Of a stretch of 64,000 nt of DNA, positions 40,666 to 57,396 are shown piece by piece. Within the stretch, counting starts at the first letter, position 1. Every line of letters begins with the position of its first letter. The stretch is from Pogona vitticeps. Taxonomy: Eukaryota; Chordata; Lepidosauria; Squamata; Agamidae. Below the pieces are notes generated by a model that was given only the letters and a program-made list of their open reading frames with translations, had not been told where the DNA came from and did not search any database. The translations under genes were made by a program, and so were the position numbers. Location: contig NC_135793.1 of NCBI RefSeq assembly GCF_051106095.1, forward strand, positions 1,469,501-1,533,500, given 5' to 3'.

Positions 40666-41565
40666 TTGGGTCAGTTCGGATCACCATTGCAAGGAGGGGT
40701 TGAGGGGGAAATCCCCAGGCCAAGTAGGGTTGCTAAGTAAATCTCAAGGAAAGAAGGGACTCTTGCCCTGATTTCTGTAATTCCATCTATTTATAGGTAT
40801 TTCTGCAAAATTAGAAACTGATTTTATCTATTTACGTGGCTCAAGCGGGTATACTGAATTTCAAAGTGAACAATTCATATATTTTAATTAATGGAGCAAA
40901 ATTCAGAACACTTAAAAAAAATTGTTCTCGTTGAAACAGAATTAAGAGATCACCAGCCAAAAGCGGCTTATTGCTCCTGTGGGCAATTCGAAACAGAACA
41001 AGTCCAAACAGCAGAGAGCAAAATGAGAAAAGGCAGGCACAAGGGCTCGCGTTAGCCAACACAGAATAAGAAAACATCTCTCCGGAATGTGGAAGCCTGA
41101 GCAGGCTTGAGCCTAGGACAGCTCTAAGGTTTGTCCCAGCCTGCCTGGTCTACGTAGGGAAGGCCGACAGTGCAAGGGGCTGTCAGGAATCACGGATCTT
41201 TGGTTGCCACAGCTGCTCTTGAGATGGTTGCTGCTGCTGGAGGCACAGCTGCCATGGCTTCTTCAATCCCCAGGGCTGCCTCTGGGTCAATGTGGGGCTA
41301 GGTTGGCCCTCCAGGTGTCACAGTCTCCAGTGGGCTGCTGAGAGATCAATCCAGACACCCCGCAACCTCAACCTTGTTCTTGGGACAGCCAAAACTATAC
41401 CTGGGGGCCTCAACATAAAGTAGGTATAAACTAGGGCTTCATCAGCCCTCAGGGCTCCTCCTGGGAATCTCCCTGTGCACCTTCCTCCTCGACCTCGGAA
41501 GTGTCCAGATCTCTCTCTCCCAACTCACAGGTCACGACTTTCCCCTTCCCCAGGCAGCTTGGATC

Positions 41566-41771
41566 TCCTGCCACAGTAGACATGGTCTAGAGCAGTGGTT
41601 CTTAACCTTTGTTACTCGCATGTTTTTGAACTGCAGCTCCCAGAAACCCCAGCCAGCACAGTTGGTGGTGAAGGCTTCTGGGAGTTGCAGTCCAAAACTC
41701 TTGAGTAACCCAAGGTGAAGAACCAGTGGTCTAGAGGGGCGGGGTAAAAATCAAATAAATAAATAAATACC
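41566..41771 (+). repeat. LINE 3' tail interrupted by a hAT-type MITE
   Basis: ACAGTAGACATGGTCTAGAG (from 41573) continues after the MITE as GGGCGGGGTAAAAATC and (AAAT)n, together the same LINE tail as at 22,590. The MITE at 41593-41728 split it. Confidence 0.65.
41593..41728. mobile_element. hAT-type MITE, 136 bp, with 8-bp target duplication
   Basis: Inverted ends CAGTGGTTCTTAACCTTTG and CACTGGTTCTTCACCTTG, with a near-palindromic interior (TGCAGCTCCCAGAA against TTCTGGGAGTTGCA). The target duplication GTCTAGAG is perfect (41585-41592, 41729-41736). Eight-base duplications and CAGTGGTTCT ends are hAT features. No transposase is encoded. Confidence 0.85.
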
Positions 41772-42115
41772 TCTTCCAGGGCCAGCTTCCACGCCTGCCT
41801 CAGAATCACCAGCGTCTACCTCCCAAAGATCCAACAGGGAACAGCTGGGGGGGCAGACCACCCCCTGGGGGCACTTAGCTGACACTACAACTCCCCACAA
41901 TAACCCAGCTTAGAAGACTAATTACAGGTATAGGATAGTCATCTCCCTTAATCTCTATCCCCTTAGCAAGTCTCCAGATCCTTGCACCTGCCATGTCTAC
42001 CAAGATCCAATTACTGCTTTAATACCACTTCTGTTACTTGCTAAGTATAGCAGAAGCCAATTAAATCCACGACATACAATACAAAAAAAAAAAGTCCTGA
42101 GACGTTTTAAACACA

Positions 42116-42121
42116 TTTATT
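42116..42121 (-). terminator. COX7B: COX7B polyadenylation signal AATAAA
   Basis: AATAAA lies about 130 bases after the stop, giving a short 3'UTR as is usual for COX7B. Cleavage is expected near 42,100, close to an A/T-rich stretch. Confidence 0.7.
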
Positions 42122-42248
42122 GTATCATAGGTAACAGAGTGAATAGTGCCCTTCTAGGCATGGCTTAAGATACATTCTCATCACAGCCTAGGGCCAGCGT
42201 ACGGCTGCTTCCAACGTTGAGAGGAGGGTTTAGGAAAGGCAGGCACCT

Positions 42249-42326
42249 CTATTTGTCTCTCCATTCTTTTGGTGTGATCCGGCCAACAGGGGACAAATTC
42301 AAGTCGTACCCTCCTATTGTAAAAGC
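42249..42326 (-). CDS. COX7B: COX7B exon 3
   Basis: 26 codons including the TAG stop at 42249-42251. It encodes AFTIGGYDLNLSPVGRITPK and the end, the best-conserved part of the protein. The acceptor is TTTCTTGCAG. Confidence 0.96.
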   Translation of the reverse strand, partial: AFTIGGYDLNLSPVGRITPKEWRDK

Positions 42327-44936
42327 CTGCAAGAAAGAGGGTGGGAAATCAGCAAACAAAAGAATGCCATGCTTTCCAGCAGCTGCAACAATAAACCAGG
42401 TGCCTTGCACTCTCGGCAGCATTCTGCCACATTCCCTCCCCCCCCGCCAGTCCTCTACCTCAGCTTGACAAATGTGCCAGTGCACAGCCCATGAAAGTAC
42501 AGCCAAGGCCAAGTGGTCATTTAGACTCCTCAAAGGCTCCTGCTCCTGATTTATATTAAAAAAATGTTTTTAAATTATTCTCGCACTCCAAAAATTTCAA
42601 AGTGGCCCTTAGCAGGCAAAACCCTACAGGAGCTTCCTGGCTGCTGAGCCCAGACTGATCTGACTCTCTTTCCTTACCAGCCTTTCACTGGCTGATGAAA
42701 ACCACTTTCTTTAGACATACTTTGAATACTTGGTAAACTGTCTTCCTCACATTGTTGGTGTGAGTCTGCAGCTCATTAGTAGCTCTTATTCTGATCATTT
42801 TCGTGTGCTGCCCCACTTTATTTTTTTGTATTATGAATTTATTGTGTACTGTGACAGTCCTTGAAGCTGCATATATATTTTAATGAAAACAGGACACTGA
42901 GTGTTTGTAAAGGTAGCTTTTAACAGGTACTTCTGTCCTGGAAACCCTTTAAATCCTAAATGAACTCCATTGTCCTTTAAAGGAGTGGTAAGTCATACTG
43001 GCAACCTTACTTAATTTTGAATAACCGAACAGGAAATGACAGGGAATTGACAACAGCCACCTAGAAAGCTGAAATACTTACATATGTATAAACAGCCACA
43101 CAAAACAGACCGCTACTAATAAGAATCAGGTTGCCATATTTCCCATGAAAATCAGGTTCACCTCTACGACGAAAGTTTCTTGTCACAGTATGCTGAATCC
43201 CACGAGCTAAAAAACACAGCAAAACTTCAAATTAAATTTTGTTTTGCATTTGGCTCTCATGCATAACTAAGCTCCAAAAGTGTGTTGCAGGACCAAACAA
43301 GGAGCAAAACAGTACAGTATTAACATCTATGACTGAAGTATGAATAGCATTCTTAGACTAGGTTAACAAGCTTTTTCTTTCAAAAAAACCTCAGATTTAC
43401 ATGGAACTTATTTTGCCCAGACAGGGAAAAATGCAAAGCCCTTCATTAGGATAGTTATGAACTCCTAACTGGGCTACCCAGCTTTTTCCTTTATACTTAA
43501 CCTGCAAAAGGAGAGAGATTATCTCAACGTTTCCTGGTTACATTTAACAAACAATTTCAGTTATTTCTAGATTATTTTTACTATATAGACACAGCTCATT
43601 GCAATTTTTAATCTACATTTTAAACAATTTTTATTATACTTATATGCTGCTTTTATGTGTTTGGAAACTGTCTAGAGTGGTCGCAAGACCAGATAGGCGG
43701 GATATAAATAAAATAAATAAATAAATACATACATACTGTACATACATCTGATTGAAGACCAAGAGGAAACTGCACTCTAGTCGAGGAGGGGGGAGAAGAG
43801 GCTGGAGGATTTAGGGGCTGCTCATCATGACCAAGCGATGTGGTCCTGATCCATGAATGCTAGCAGACTGCATGATGGGTTTCCCCCATAGAAATACTGC
43901 CTATTCTTGCTTGCATTTCATATTGTGTAGTGACCACAGGGCTCCCGTTTATTGCAAGGGAATTAAGGTACACCCCTGTTCCTCACCACTGGCGATGCTC
44001 ACCAAGACTGATGGGAGTTGTAATATCACAACAGAGCCGAAATGAACACTTTGCCACTAAGTCCGGTCACCACCTCCTTTGCAAAGCACCACAGAGGCAC
44101 TGGAGCGGCCCTATAGCCAAGACCCCAAATCTTTCCCCCCCCGCTCCCCCCCAATTGACATCTCTGACGAAAGCATGCTTTGGATCGGAAGGAGTGGTCT
44201 TAACCGACCAGATAGGTGGGATATAAATAAAATAAATAAATAAATAAATAAATTTCCTGCATCCTGGTTTCCAATACCATTGGATGGACCACTTCCTTGT
44301 GTTTCCGCTTAGCGGCTGAAATGGAGGTGTGCTTTTTTTAAATGGATGGTTGTGCTCTGTTGCCTTTAAATGTTTTTTCAGTGCTGATTTCACTGACTGC
44401 TTTTCATATAATCCTTGTTCAGTCCTTTTGTATATGCATGCTCCCTATTTAAAACTTTTAAACATGGTCTTTTAATTGTTGCAAGCGGCCTTGGGTCCTT
44501 TTAAAGAGAAAAGGCCCGGCAAAGGATTTTCAAAACAAACGTTGGCCAACGACTGCACAAGGGGAGGCGATCCTTCAGGCCAGAAATGCCTCTCTCCGAG
44601 GCCTGTGGCCTACCTCACAGGGCTGGTCTGAGGGGAACTTGCAGAAACGCGGAAGAAAAAGCCGAGGGCAAATGCCTGGAATTGTGAATTTAAAATCCCC
44701 TTCGCGAGGGCTAGGTGGCCTTTGCATGCACGGGGCCCAAGGGCGCCTTCTTGCCCACGGCAAACTCAAGGGGGCAAGAAAAAGAAAAGGAAGCGGTTAA
44801 CCTTGACTCGACACGCGAAGCATACACACGCGTTCATTAACCCGCAGGAAGGCTCAACCCAGCTCCCGAAGGGGGGGGTGCGCGGCCGGCAGGACTCACT
44901 TGCGGGCCTCAAGAGGCTCCTCGCCCACGGCAACAT
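42249..44936 (-). CDS. COX7B: Cytochrome c oxidase subunit 7B, mitochondrial (COX7B), three exons
   Basis: A small single-pass subunit of respiratory complex IV in the inner mitochondrial membrane. Exons 44900-44936, 43082-43206 and 42249-42326 join to 240 bases, 79 codons plus stop (human is 80). The N-terminus MLPWARSLLRPATRG is Arg-rich and lacks acids, as a mitochondrial presequence should. The matrix part RGEPDFHGKYGN, one membrane helix (LILISSGLFCVAVYTYAF) and the C-terminus LNLSPVGRITPKEWRDK match the family. The gene lies between ATP7A (same strand, downstream) and MAGT1 (divergent), as in other amniotes. The membrane section diverges clearly from human. Confidence 0.95.
43082..43206 (-). 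CDS. COX7B: COX7B exon 2
   Basis: 125 bases encode the end of the presequence, the conserved PDFHGKYGN and the membrane helix. The acceptor is TTTTTTAG and the donor GTAAGT after ACATAT. Confidence 0.93.
43625..43740 (+). repeat. LINE 3' tail (L2/CR1 type) in COX7B intron 1
   Basis: CTGTCTAGAGTGGTCGC, then AGATAGGCGGGATATAAATA and an (AAAT)n tail. Confidence 0.6.
44190..44256 (+). repeat. Second LINE 3' tail in COX7B intron 1
   Basis: CCAGATAGGTGGGATATAAA then (TAAA)n, about 500 bp from the previous copy and in the same orientation. Confidence 0.55.
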
Positions 44937-45370
44937 CTCCGCTCCTCTCACAGAGAGAGAGAGAGAAAAACAACGACGACCTTCCCACCCGCTGCCAAAC
45001 GGACCAACTGACCCGCCTGGACCCTGAAAAACAAAATGGCGCCTTCCCTCGCGCGGCCCGCGCCTGCGCCCTTCCGCACAGGCTCCAAAAGCCCTCTGGG
45101 AAATGGAGTCCGGCGGCCAGGAGGGCGCGGCCTAGCCCAGCCTCGGAAAATAGCTGAGGGGGGGAAGAAGACTTTTAAAAGGAGGCGGTGGGGGGGCTCT
45201 TTTGCCTTCTCCACCCCCCCCCCAGATTTATCATACCGTCTTCCAGGGGTCCGGAGTAACCCCCCCCTTGGGGGCCGAAAAAGACCCGTCAGATTGGGGG
45301 GGGGAAGAGAGGAGGAGTCGGCGTCGGCGCCGCCTCCATTGACGAGAACGAGAAGGGCTCCCGACGCTTT
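44860..45370 (-). promoter_or_regulatory. COX7B: COX7B CpG-island promoter
   Basis: GC-rich sequence around and upstream of the COX7B start codon (44936). It includes an AAATGGCGCC element at 45034-45043. No TATA box was seen. The tRNA-Leu gene follows immediately. Confidence 0.65.
44900..44936 (-). CDS. COX7B: COX7B exon 1 (coding part)
   Basis: ATG at 44936-44934, 37 coding bases giving MLPWARSLLRPA plus one base, then a strong donor GTGAGT. It lies in a CpG-rich promoter. Confidence 0.92.
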
Positions 45371-45381
45371 GTTGTCGCGGT

Positions 45382-45499
45382 GTCAGGATGGCCGAGTGGT
45401 CTAAGGCGCCAGACTCAAGGCGGTGCAAGCCTTCCCGAGAGCGGGGCTGGGTGTTCTGGTCTCCGTATGGAGGCGTGGGTTCGAATCCCACTTCTGACA
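45382..45499 (+). tRNA. tRNA-Leu (anticodon CAA) with a 34-base intron
   Basis: The exons match vertebrate tRNA-Leu-CAA. The acceptor stem GTCAGGA pairs with TTCTGAC and A is the discriminator base. The A box lies in GGCCGAGTGGTCTAAGGC and the B box is GGTTCGAATCC. The anticodon CAA is at 45416-45418, the intron at 45420-45453 begins one base after the anticodon, and a long variable arm is present. A T6 RNA polymerase III terminator follows at 45505-45510. The spliced length is 84 bases. It sits on the plus strand between the divergent COX7B and MAGT1 promoters. Confidence 0.95.
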
Positions 45500-45504
45500 C
45501 ATTC

Positions 45505-45510
45505 CTTTTT
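45505..45510 (+). terminator. Pol III terminator of tRNA-Leu
   Basis: Run of six T five bases past the tRNA 3' end. Confidence 0.8.
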
Positions 45511-45679
45511 TCCTTCCCCTTTCTTTTAAATCCGCTTTTTTTCTAGACGATTATTTAAATCTCTTCTAAATGATTTCAGAACAGCGCAGGGGCGCCTAGG
45601 AAGAAAGAAAAAAGAAGAGGAGAGGCGATACCTCTTTTCATTGCAAGGTGTTAGAAGCCAAAGGAGGGCTTGCTGTTTT

Positions 45680-45870
45680 CCTCTCCACCTCCAAAACCGT
45701 GGGTTGCTTATTTAAAATACTGTATTTTTATCCCGCCTTTCTCCTCCAAAGGACCCAAGGCGGCTTACATCAGTGAAATATTTATCATATTTAATATGAT
45801 AATTAACATAATAAAATCAGTACAGTATTTAAAAGCTAAAAAAAGCAGGTATACAAATATTAAGTTAAAG
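45680..45870 (-). repeat. LINE 3' tail (second type) between tRNA-Leu and MAGT1
   Basis: In minus sense: GCCGCCTTGGGTCC, then AGGAGAAAGGCGGGATAAAA. The same type recurs at about 51,985-52,125 and, more decayed, at 53,225-53,400. Confidence 0.55.
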
Positions 45871-45964
45871 ATGAGAGTCCAAGGAGCTTTTCCCTTTCCT
45901 TTTCAACCCCTGGTTCGCCACCATGCATTAACAATGCTGAATGATAATAATAGTAATAATAATA

Positions 45965-46065
45965 ATTCTTCACCGCCAAGATAATACCAATTTACGGTGA
46001 CCCTTTCCAGGAGGTTTTTCTAGGGAGGGAATACTCAATACCTGAATATTTTGCACAAGACTAAT
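45965..46065 (-). repeat. Possible SINE remnant upstream of MAGT1
   Basis: ACCAATTTACGGTGACCC and GGTTTTTCTAGGG resemble, in reverse, the ACA-like SINE end. Weak. Confidence 0.35.
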
Positions 46066-46647
46066 TTAAGACTCCTGCCTCTAGTTTGCTAGTTTATTAA
46101 TTTTATATTAAATTTACATTTTGCTCCTTGATTTGTTTTTAAAAAATATACAAAGCGTCAATAGTAGTTCCGTTTTTAAAAAAAAAAAAACCTAGATCTA
46201 CTTCTCCAATCCGGCCCAACTGGTTCCACTCTTTGCCTGCTTACTCGCGAGTAAAAAAAAAATCTCCATTGAGTTCCTGGAACTTGAACCTCCCACCTGC
46301 AGCCTACAGGGGGCGGGCTGCCTCTTCCGCGGAGCCCCGCCCACCGGGGCGCCGAGCGACCAATCCAGCCTCAACAGCTGGCTTCCTTTCCCCCATCACC
46401 CCTCCTTTGCCCCGCCCACTCCTTTCTCTTCCGTCCCAAAAGTAAAAGTTCTGCGCTGGGGCGGGGAAGCAGGAAGTGGAGCGGACCAATGGGGGACCAG
46501 CGGAAGTGCCGCTTGGTCCAATCGGCTCCGGGCGCGAGGGGCGGCTTGGCCAATGGGCGCCGAGCCGCCGGCCAGGGAGTCCGGGGGAGGGGTCGGGGAG
46601 CGGCGAGTCCCCTTTCTGGCTGGGAGGGAAGACGCAGGGAGGGAGTG

Positions 46648-53548
<6,901 letters not shown>

Positions 53549-54270
53549 AGGAGCTTGGAGCCATCCTGTTCCCATGGAGCGGATCAGAGGCATTAACCAT
53601 GTGGATCACGCTACCTCTAATTCAAAATGAATGAAAATTGTTGCGCGCCAAACCAAAGACGTCTGAGTGCCTTGATGAAATACACAAGTATCCCCTAAAA
53701 ATCATGGGAAGTATTAAGACATATCTGCATCCTCCGTTTACTTACAACCTAGCAATTTGGATTCTGGGCTTTTTGTAGTTGACTGGCCTAAAAGTTGCTG
53801 AAACTTAACTCTGCAGCCGCTCTTCAAAGAGCTTCCTTAGACACCAGTTGCCTGATGTTCCCTTGGGATCCGGCAGTGGCTTGCTGGGGTGGGGAAGGGT
53901 TAGCAATCTGGCCATCTGGAGGGTTCAGCACAGCCCTTTGGACTGTGGTTTGAATCGCTGGACTGCCTGACACTGCCTGTTTTTGATGCCGGAGAGGTCT
54001 CCCTTCTCTTCGCTTTTCTGGAGGTCTCTCCATGCCATGCAGAAAGTTACCTGGTTTCTATAGAAGCAGCCCCAATTTTATTCAAACCTGCTTAATTAGG
54101 GGGTTTATTCAATAATGCTTTCTGTTCAAAGAATACAGATAATATAGGAATAACATTGCCATTTTTTGAGGCCATTTCTCTTGGCGTTAGCTTTCTAACC
54201 TACTGAAGAGAACTCTCCCCCAAATAACCTGTTACACTACTAGCACAACCTAATTTGCAGAAATTGATAG

Positions 54271-54468
54271 ATCCCTGGAAAAGACCTTTATGTTGGGAAA
54301 GTGTGAAGGCAAGAGGAGAAGGGGACAACAGAGGATGAAATGGTTGGACAGGGTCATCAAAGCTACCAACATGACTTTGACCCAACTCCGAGAGGCAGTG
54401 GAAGACAGAAGGGCCTGGCGTGCTCTGGTCCATGGGGTCACAAAGAGTCAGACACAACTTAAAGACAA
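54271..54468 (+). mobile_element. Bov-B (RTE) LINE 3' fragment in the MAGT1 3'UTR
   Basis: It encodes the C-terminal Bov-B signature (KRRRGQQRMKWLDRVIKATN, then EDRRAWRALVHGVTKSQT) and is 5'-truncated. A perfect 10-bp target duplication, AAATTGATAG, flanks it at 54261-54270 and 54469-54478. Bov-B is abundant in squamates and ruminants. Confidence 0.88.
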
Positions 54469-55454
54469 AAATTGATAGCAAAAATATAACGTGGGCCTCT
54501 TACAGTTTCATTTCAAACAAAACCTAGCCCTGATTTGTGGTGGTTTGGGCTGTACTCCTGCCCGTATTGGCCTGAAAAACTCACTGCTTCAATAGTGCCA
54601 GTTGCAGTGGAGTGAGGAATTCAATCACAGGACAGAACAGATGACCAGCACTTTTAGGACTTTTTGTGTGGCCTGCTTTTTAGGGGCAGTGGGGTTGTTT
54701 TATCTCTTCCATGCCTTTGGGATGAGATTAATGGTCAGCCTGTAGAGACCCACATAGGAAGGTGGGGGGCAGGTGTAATTCTTACTTTGAGATTACAAAT
54801 ATTATAAATGTGGCTGTTTTCCACTTCAGTTGATGCTTCCTCGGGTGAGAAGCACATGCTGTTTCAACCCTTTCTCCCCTTATTCCATCCACACTGCTTG
54901 GTTTTCAGAACCTAGCTTGCGTAGGTTTGGGATCTGCATGACTAGGGAACTCCAGCTGCTTGACTTGGTTAAGTGTCTCTATCAAGGGAAGCCCAGGACT
55001 GCATTGGGTTGCCTGTGTGAATCAGGATGGATGCCTGTGGTGGCCCTGCAGGTGTTACTAAGCTGCAGATCCCATTATCCCGCCCCATTGTCTGTTCTGG
55101 CAATGGCTAATTTGCAGCCAAATAGCCTCTGAATAACCAGCTATCCCGCCCCCTCCTCCAAACAAAGAGGAAGAGAAATGTATTGTTTTTCCTTTGTGGT
55201 GAGGTGGGGACTGCATGGCAGTGTTCCTCATTAAAAGTGATGAGAGGCAACTACAGCTGTACTTGGTTAAGTAGTTTTCTCTTATGCAAGTGTGCTGTAT
55301 TGAATTGCATTTCAAGTGCCTTAACACTGTTCATTTTTTTTTTTTTTTTTGGTATTGACTCCACAAATAGCCTAAAAGTATGTTTTGTACAGCTCTGAGC
55401 ATCCAGTGGTAGCATGGATATTGGAATGGCTACTGTGGATTTTTGACAACTTGT

Positions 55455-55460
55455 AATAAA
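55455..55460 (+). terminator. MAGT1: MAGT1 candidate polyadenylation signal AATAAA
   Basis: TGTAATAAATTC is followed by a GT/T-rich stretch (CTGCTGTTGTATTTT), the usual arrangement at a cleavage site. Confidence 0.65.
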
Positions 55461-55480
55461 TTCTTTACAAACCCTGCTGT

Positions 55481-56619
55481 TGTATTTTCAGTCCAACCAT
55501 ATCGAGGAGATGTCCTTCAAGGCTATAGTCCATCCAGAGTTTCTCCTGTGCAGGCTGCTCTGAAATAAATAGGGGTAGTTGAAAATTTTATATTTTGATA
55601 GGTGGATTTCTAGAAGCGTTTGACTGAGAGGTGTATGCAAGAAAAACAAGGAACCAGAAACACCCAGATCCACACCTGCAGCCCCCCTTCAGTTATTCCT
55701 CTTGCTTCCTTGACAGCTGTTCCAGACAGAGCATCTGAAGGGAGGTGTAGTTAGAACTGCACGTGGTTTAATGTTTTGAACCCTACTTATATTCTCTCTT
55801 GTGCCTTTAAAATACAGTTCTCCATCCCCCTCCCAACAACTCAGAGGCACCAGAGTTTTTGCTTAGCATTCAGCCTGACTCCTGGGCACGGTGAAGTTTA
55901 CACCTAGGCTTTCAGATCCACATTCAGCAGTTATCTCCTGCAAATCCAAACACTGGGGCTTTCTCTCCACCCGCTTTGGTAAAGGCTGTCAGCTGAATAA
56001 CTGCAGTGAAATTAACGGCCGGTTGGTTGCCTTCTGCAAACAGCCTCTGGAATGCACCCTGGGATCATAGCTCCGCCTGCACGAGAGGCCTCTGGTCTGC
56101 GCTTTCCAAACTGCCTTTTTCCAGGAGACTCTTCTCTGCTGCAAAGGAGAGGTCTTTGAGCCCCATTATGCTTCATGGGCTTTCTTCCCAGGCAGATAAC
56201 CAAAGGCTTGTAGTGTCTAACTTGCATCCAGATTCGAGTCATTTGATCATTTATTGTAACAGATCATGAACAGGATGAGGTGCAATTTGAACGATGACTC
56301 AGTTTTGCTTTGCGGTATGGTTAGATCCGCCTTCCACTTCTAGAAAGTTAGCCACGTTGTTGATGCTGCATACTGTCAAGTTGCATCCGAATGACCCCTA
56401 GTAGGGCTTTCAAGGTATGTGAGTTGTCCAATGAGTGGTTGACCATGACGGACCCCTTCCAAGGCCAAAGAGTGATTCCAGGGCGGGTCTCAGGGCCTGT
56501 GTATGATCGCTACATATTTAGGGCTTTATTCATGGAAGGTGCGGTAGGTAGCCTTCAACATCGGCTGCCTGGAGGCTGATTTGGGCCATCAGAGATGACA
56601 CGCAATTTGAGTGGCTGAT
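55481..56619. other. Interval between MAGT1 and ATRX
   Basis: No conserved frame and no clear repeat was recognised here before the old SINE at 56,620. Confidence 0.45.
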
Positions 56620-56760
56620 GGGATCACAAGCTGTGGCACCTGTCCTTGCCTCGGGCAAGCAGCTGAGTCCCACAGCGCTCCTGGAAAAGGGGGAACGAGA
56701 AACCCCTTCTGAGTATGGCATCTCTAGGAAATTCTTGGAAGGATTGCCCTGTGTTGGAAG
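56620..56760 (+). mobile_element. Diverged long-type SINE between MAGT1 and ATRX
   Basis: AGAAACCCCTTCTGAGTATG then TCTCTAGGAAATTCTTGG match the middle of the ACA-like SINE; the ends are unclear. Confidence 0.45.
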
Positions 56761-57039
56761 GGGGTGTGCTCATTAATTCAGCACCTTTCCCAGACTCCGA
56801 TGGTTGGTTCTTGATGTTCCTCTTCTTAATTGTAATTCCTATAATTCTCCTTCGAAAGGACACTGGCCTGTCCACCTCTAGCTTGAAAGGATGAGACCCT
56901 TGAGGGCCACCTTCTCCATTGGGAGGAACAGGGGGCGAGGGGACTGGAGACCCCCCCCACACACACATACACACACAGAGAAGAGAGAGAGCCTCCTGTA
57001 GGAGAGCAGAACCGATGGGCACGGGCGCTTCCCTCCCGA

Positions 57040-57047
57040 TGACGTCA
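57040..57047. promoter_or_regulatory. CRE palindrome TGACGTCA
   Basis: Perfect 8-bp CREB/ATF site about 230 bp upstream of the YY1 motif, followed within 80 bp by three TGACG half-sites. Confidence 0.65.
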
Positions 57048-57269
57048 CGCGCGTCGGGCATGACGTTGGCTGACGCCAGTCCCTCCGGGCGCCCAATCGG
57101 GAGCGGAGGGAAGCGGGATGACGCCACCGGCCCTAGCAACAGCGCCGTCCGCGGCGGGCCAATGGGAAAAACAGCCGCTGCCCGGCGGGAGCCAATGGGG
57201 CGGCGCGGAGCGGGCGAGGGCGGCGAAGGGGCGGGGCGGCCGCCTGCCTCTCCTCCTCTTGCCGACAAG

Positions 57270-57326
57270 ATGGCGGCGGCGGCCGGGATGGTGGCGCTCG
57301 CGGCTTTGTCTCCCGCCCGCGCCTGA
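57270..57326 (+). other. Upstream ORF in the ATRX 5' region overlapping a YY1-type site
   Basis: ATG at 57270 opens an 18-codon frame (MAAAAGMVALAALSPARA) that stops 50 bases before the ATRX start. The ATG is part of CAAGATGGCGGC (57266-57277), the classic YY1 site found near transcription starts of housekeeping genes. Whether it is translated depends on where transcription begins. Confidence 0.5.
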
Positions 57327-57376
57327 AGCGCGGCTTTCCCGGGCCGGGGGGCGGCGGAACGGCGGCGGCCGAGACC

Positions 57377-57396
57377 ATGACCGCGGAGCCCGCCAG
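57377..57396 (+). CDS. ATRX: ATRX first coding exon (MTAEPA)
   Basis: ATRX is a SWI/SNF-type ATPase with an ADD histone-reading domain that deposits H3.3 in heterochromatin. Only the first 20 coding bases are in the window: MTAEPA then AG, followed by donor GTAAGC. Human ATRX begins MTAEPMS and its first exon ends at the same AG phase. Strand and position next to MAGT1 fit the conserved gene order. Exon 2 (human SESKLNTLVQKLHDF) was looked for up to the end of the window and not seen, so intron 1 is at least 6.6 kb. Confidence 0.9.

Larger units (their letters stand above)
40666..42095. other. Interval between the ATP7A promoter and the COX7B 3' end
   Basis: No coding match. Contains the LINE tail split by a MITE (41,566-41,771); otherwise nothing recognised. 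Confidence 0.5.
53549..55480 (+). other. MAGT1: MAGT1 3'UTR
   Basis: About 1.9 kb from the stop to an AATAAA at 55455-55460, a length similar to the long human MAGT1 3'UTR. It carries a Bov-B LINE insertion at 54271-54468. The cleavage site is inferred. Confidence 0.65.

Noticed and set aside
54290-54475. Small plus-strand protein of 61 codons
   Set aside because: It is the Bov-B LINE C-terminus, flanked by a target duplication, in a 3'UTR.
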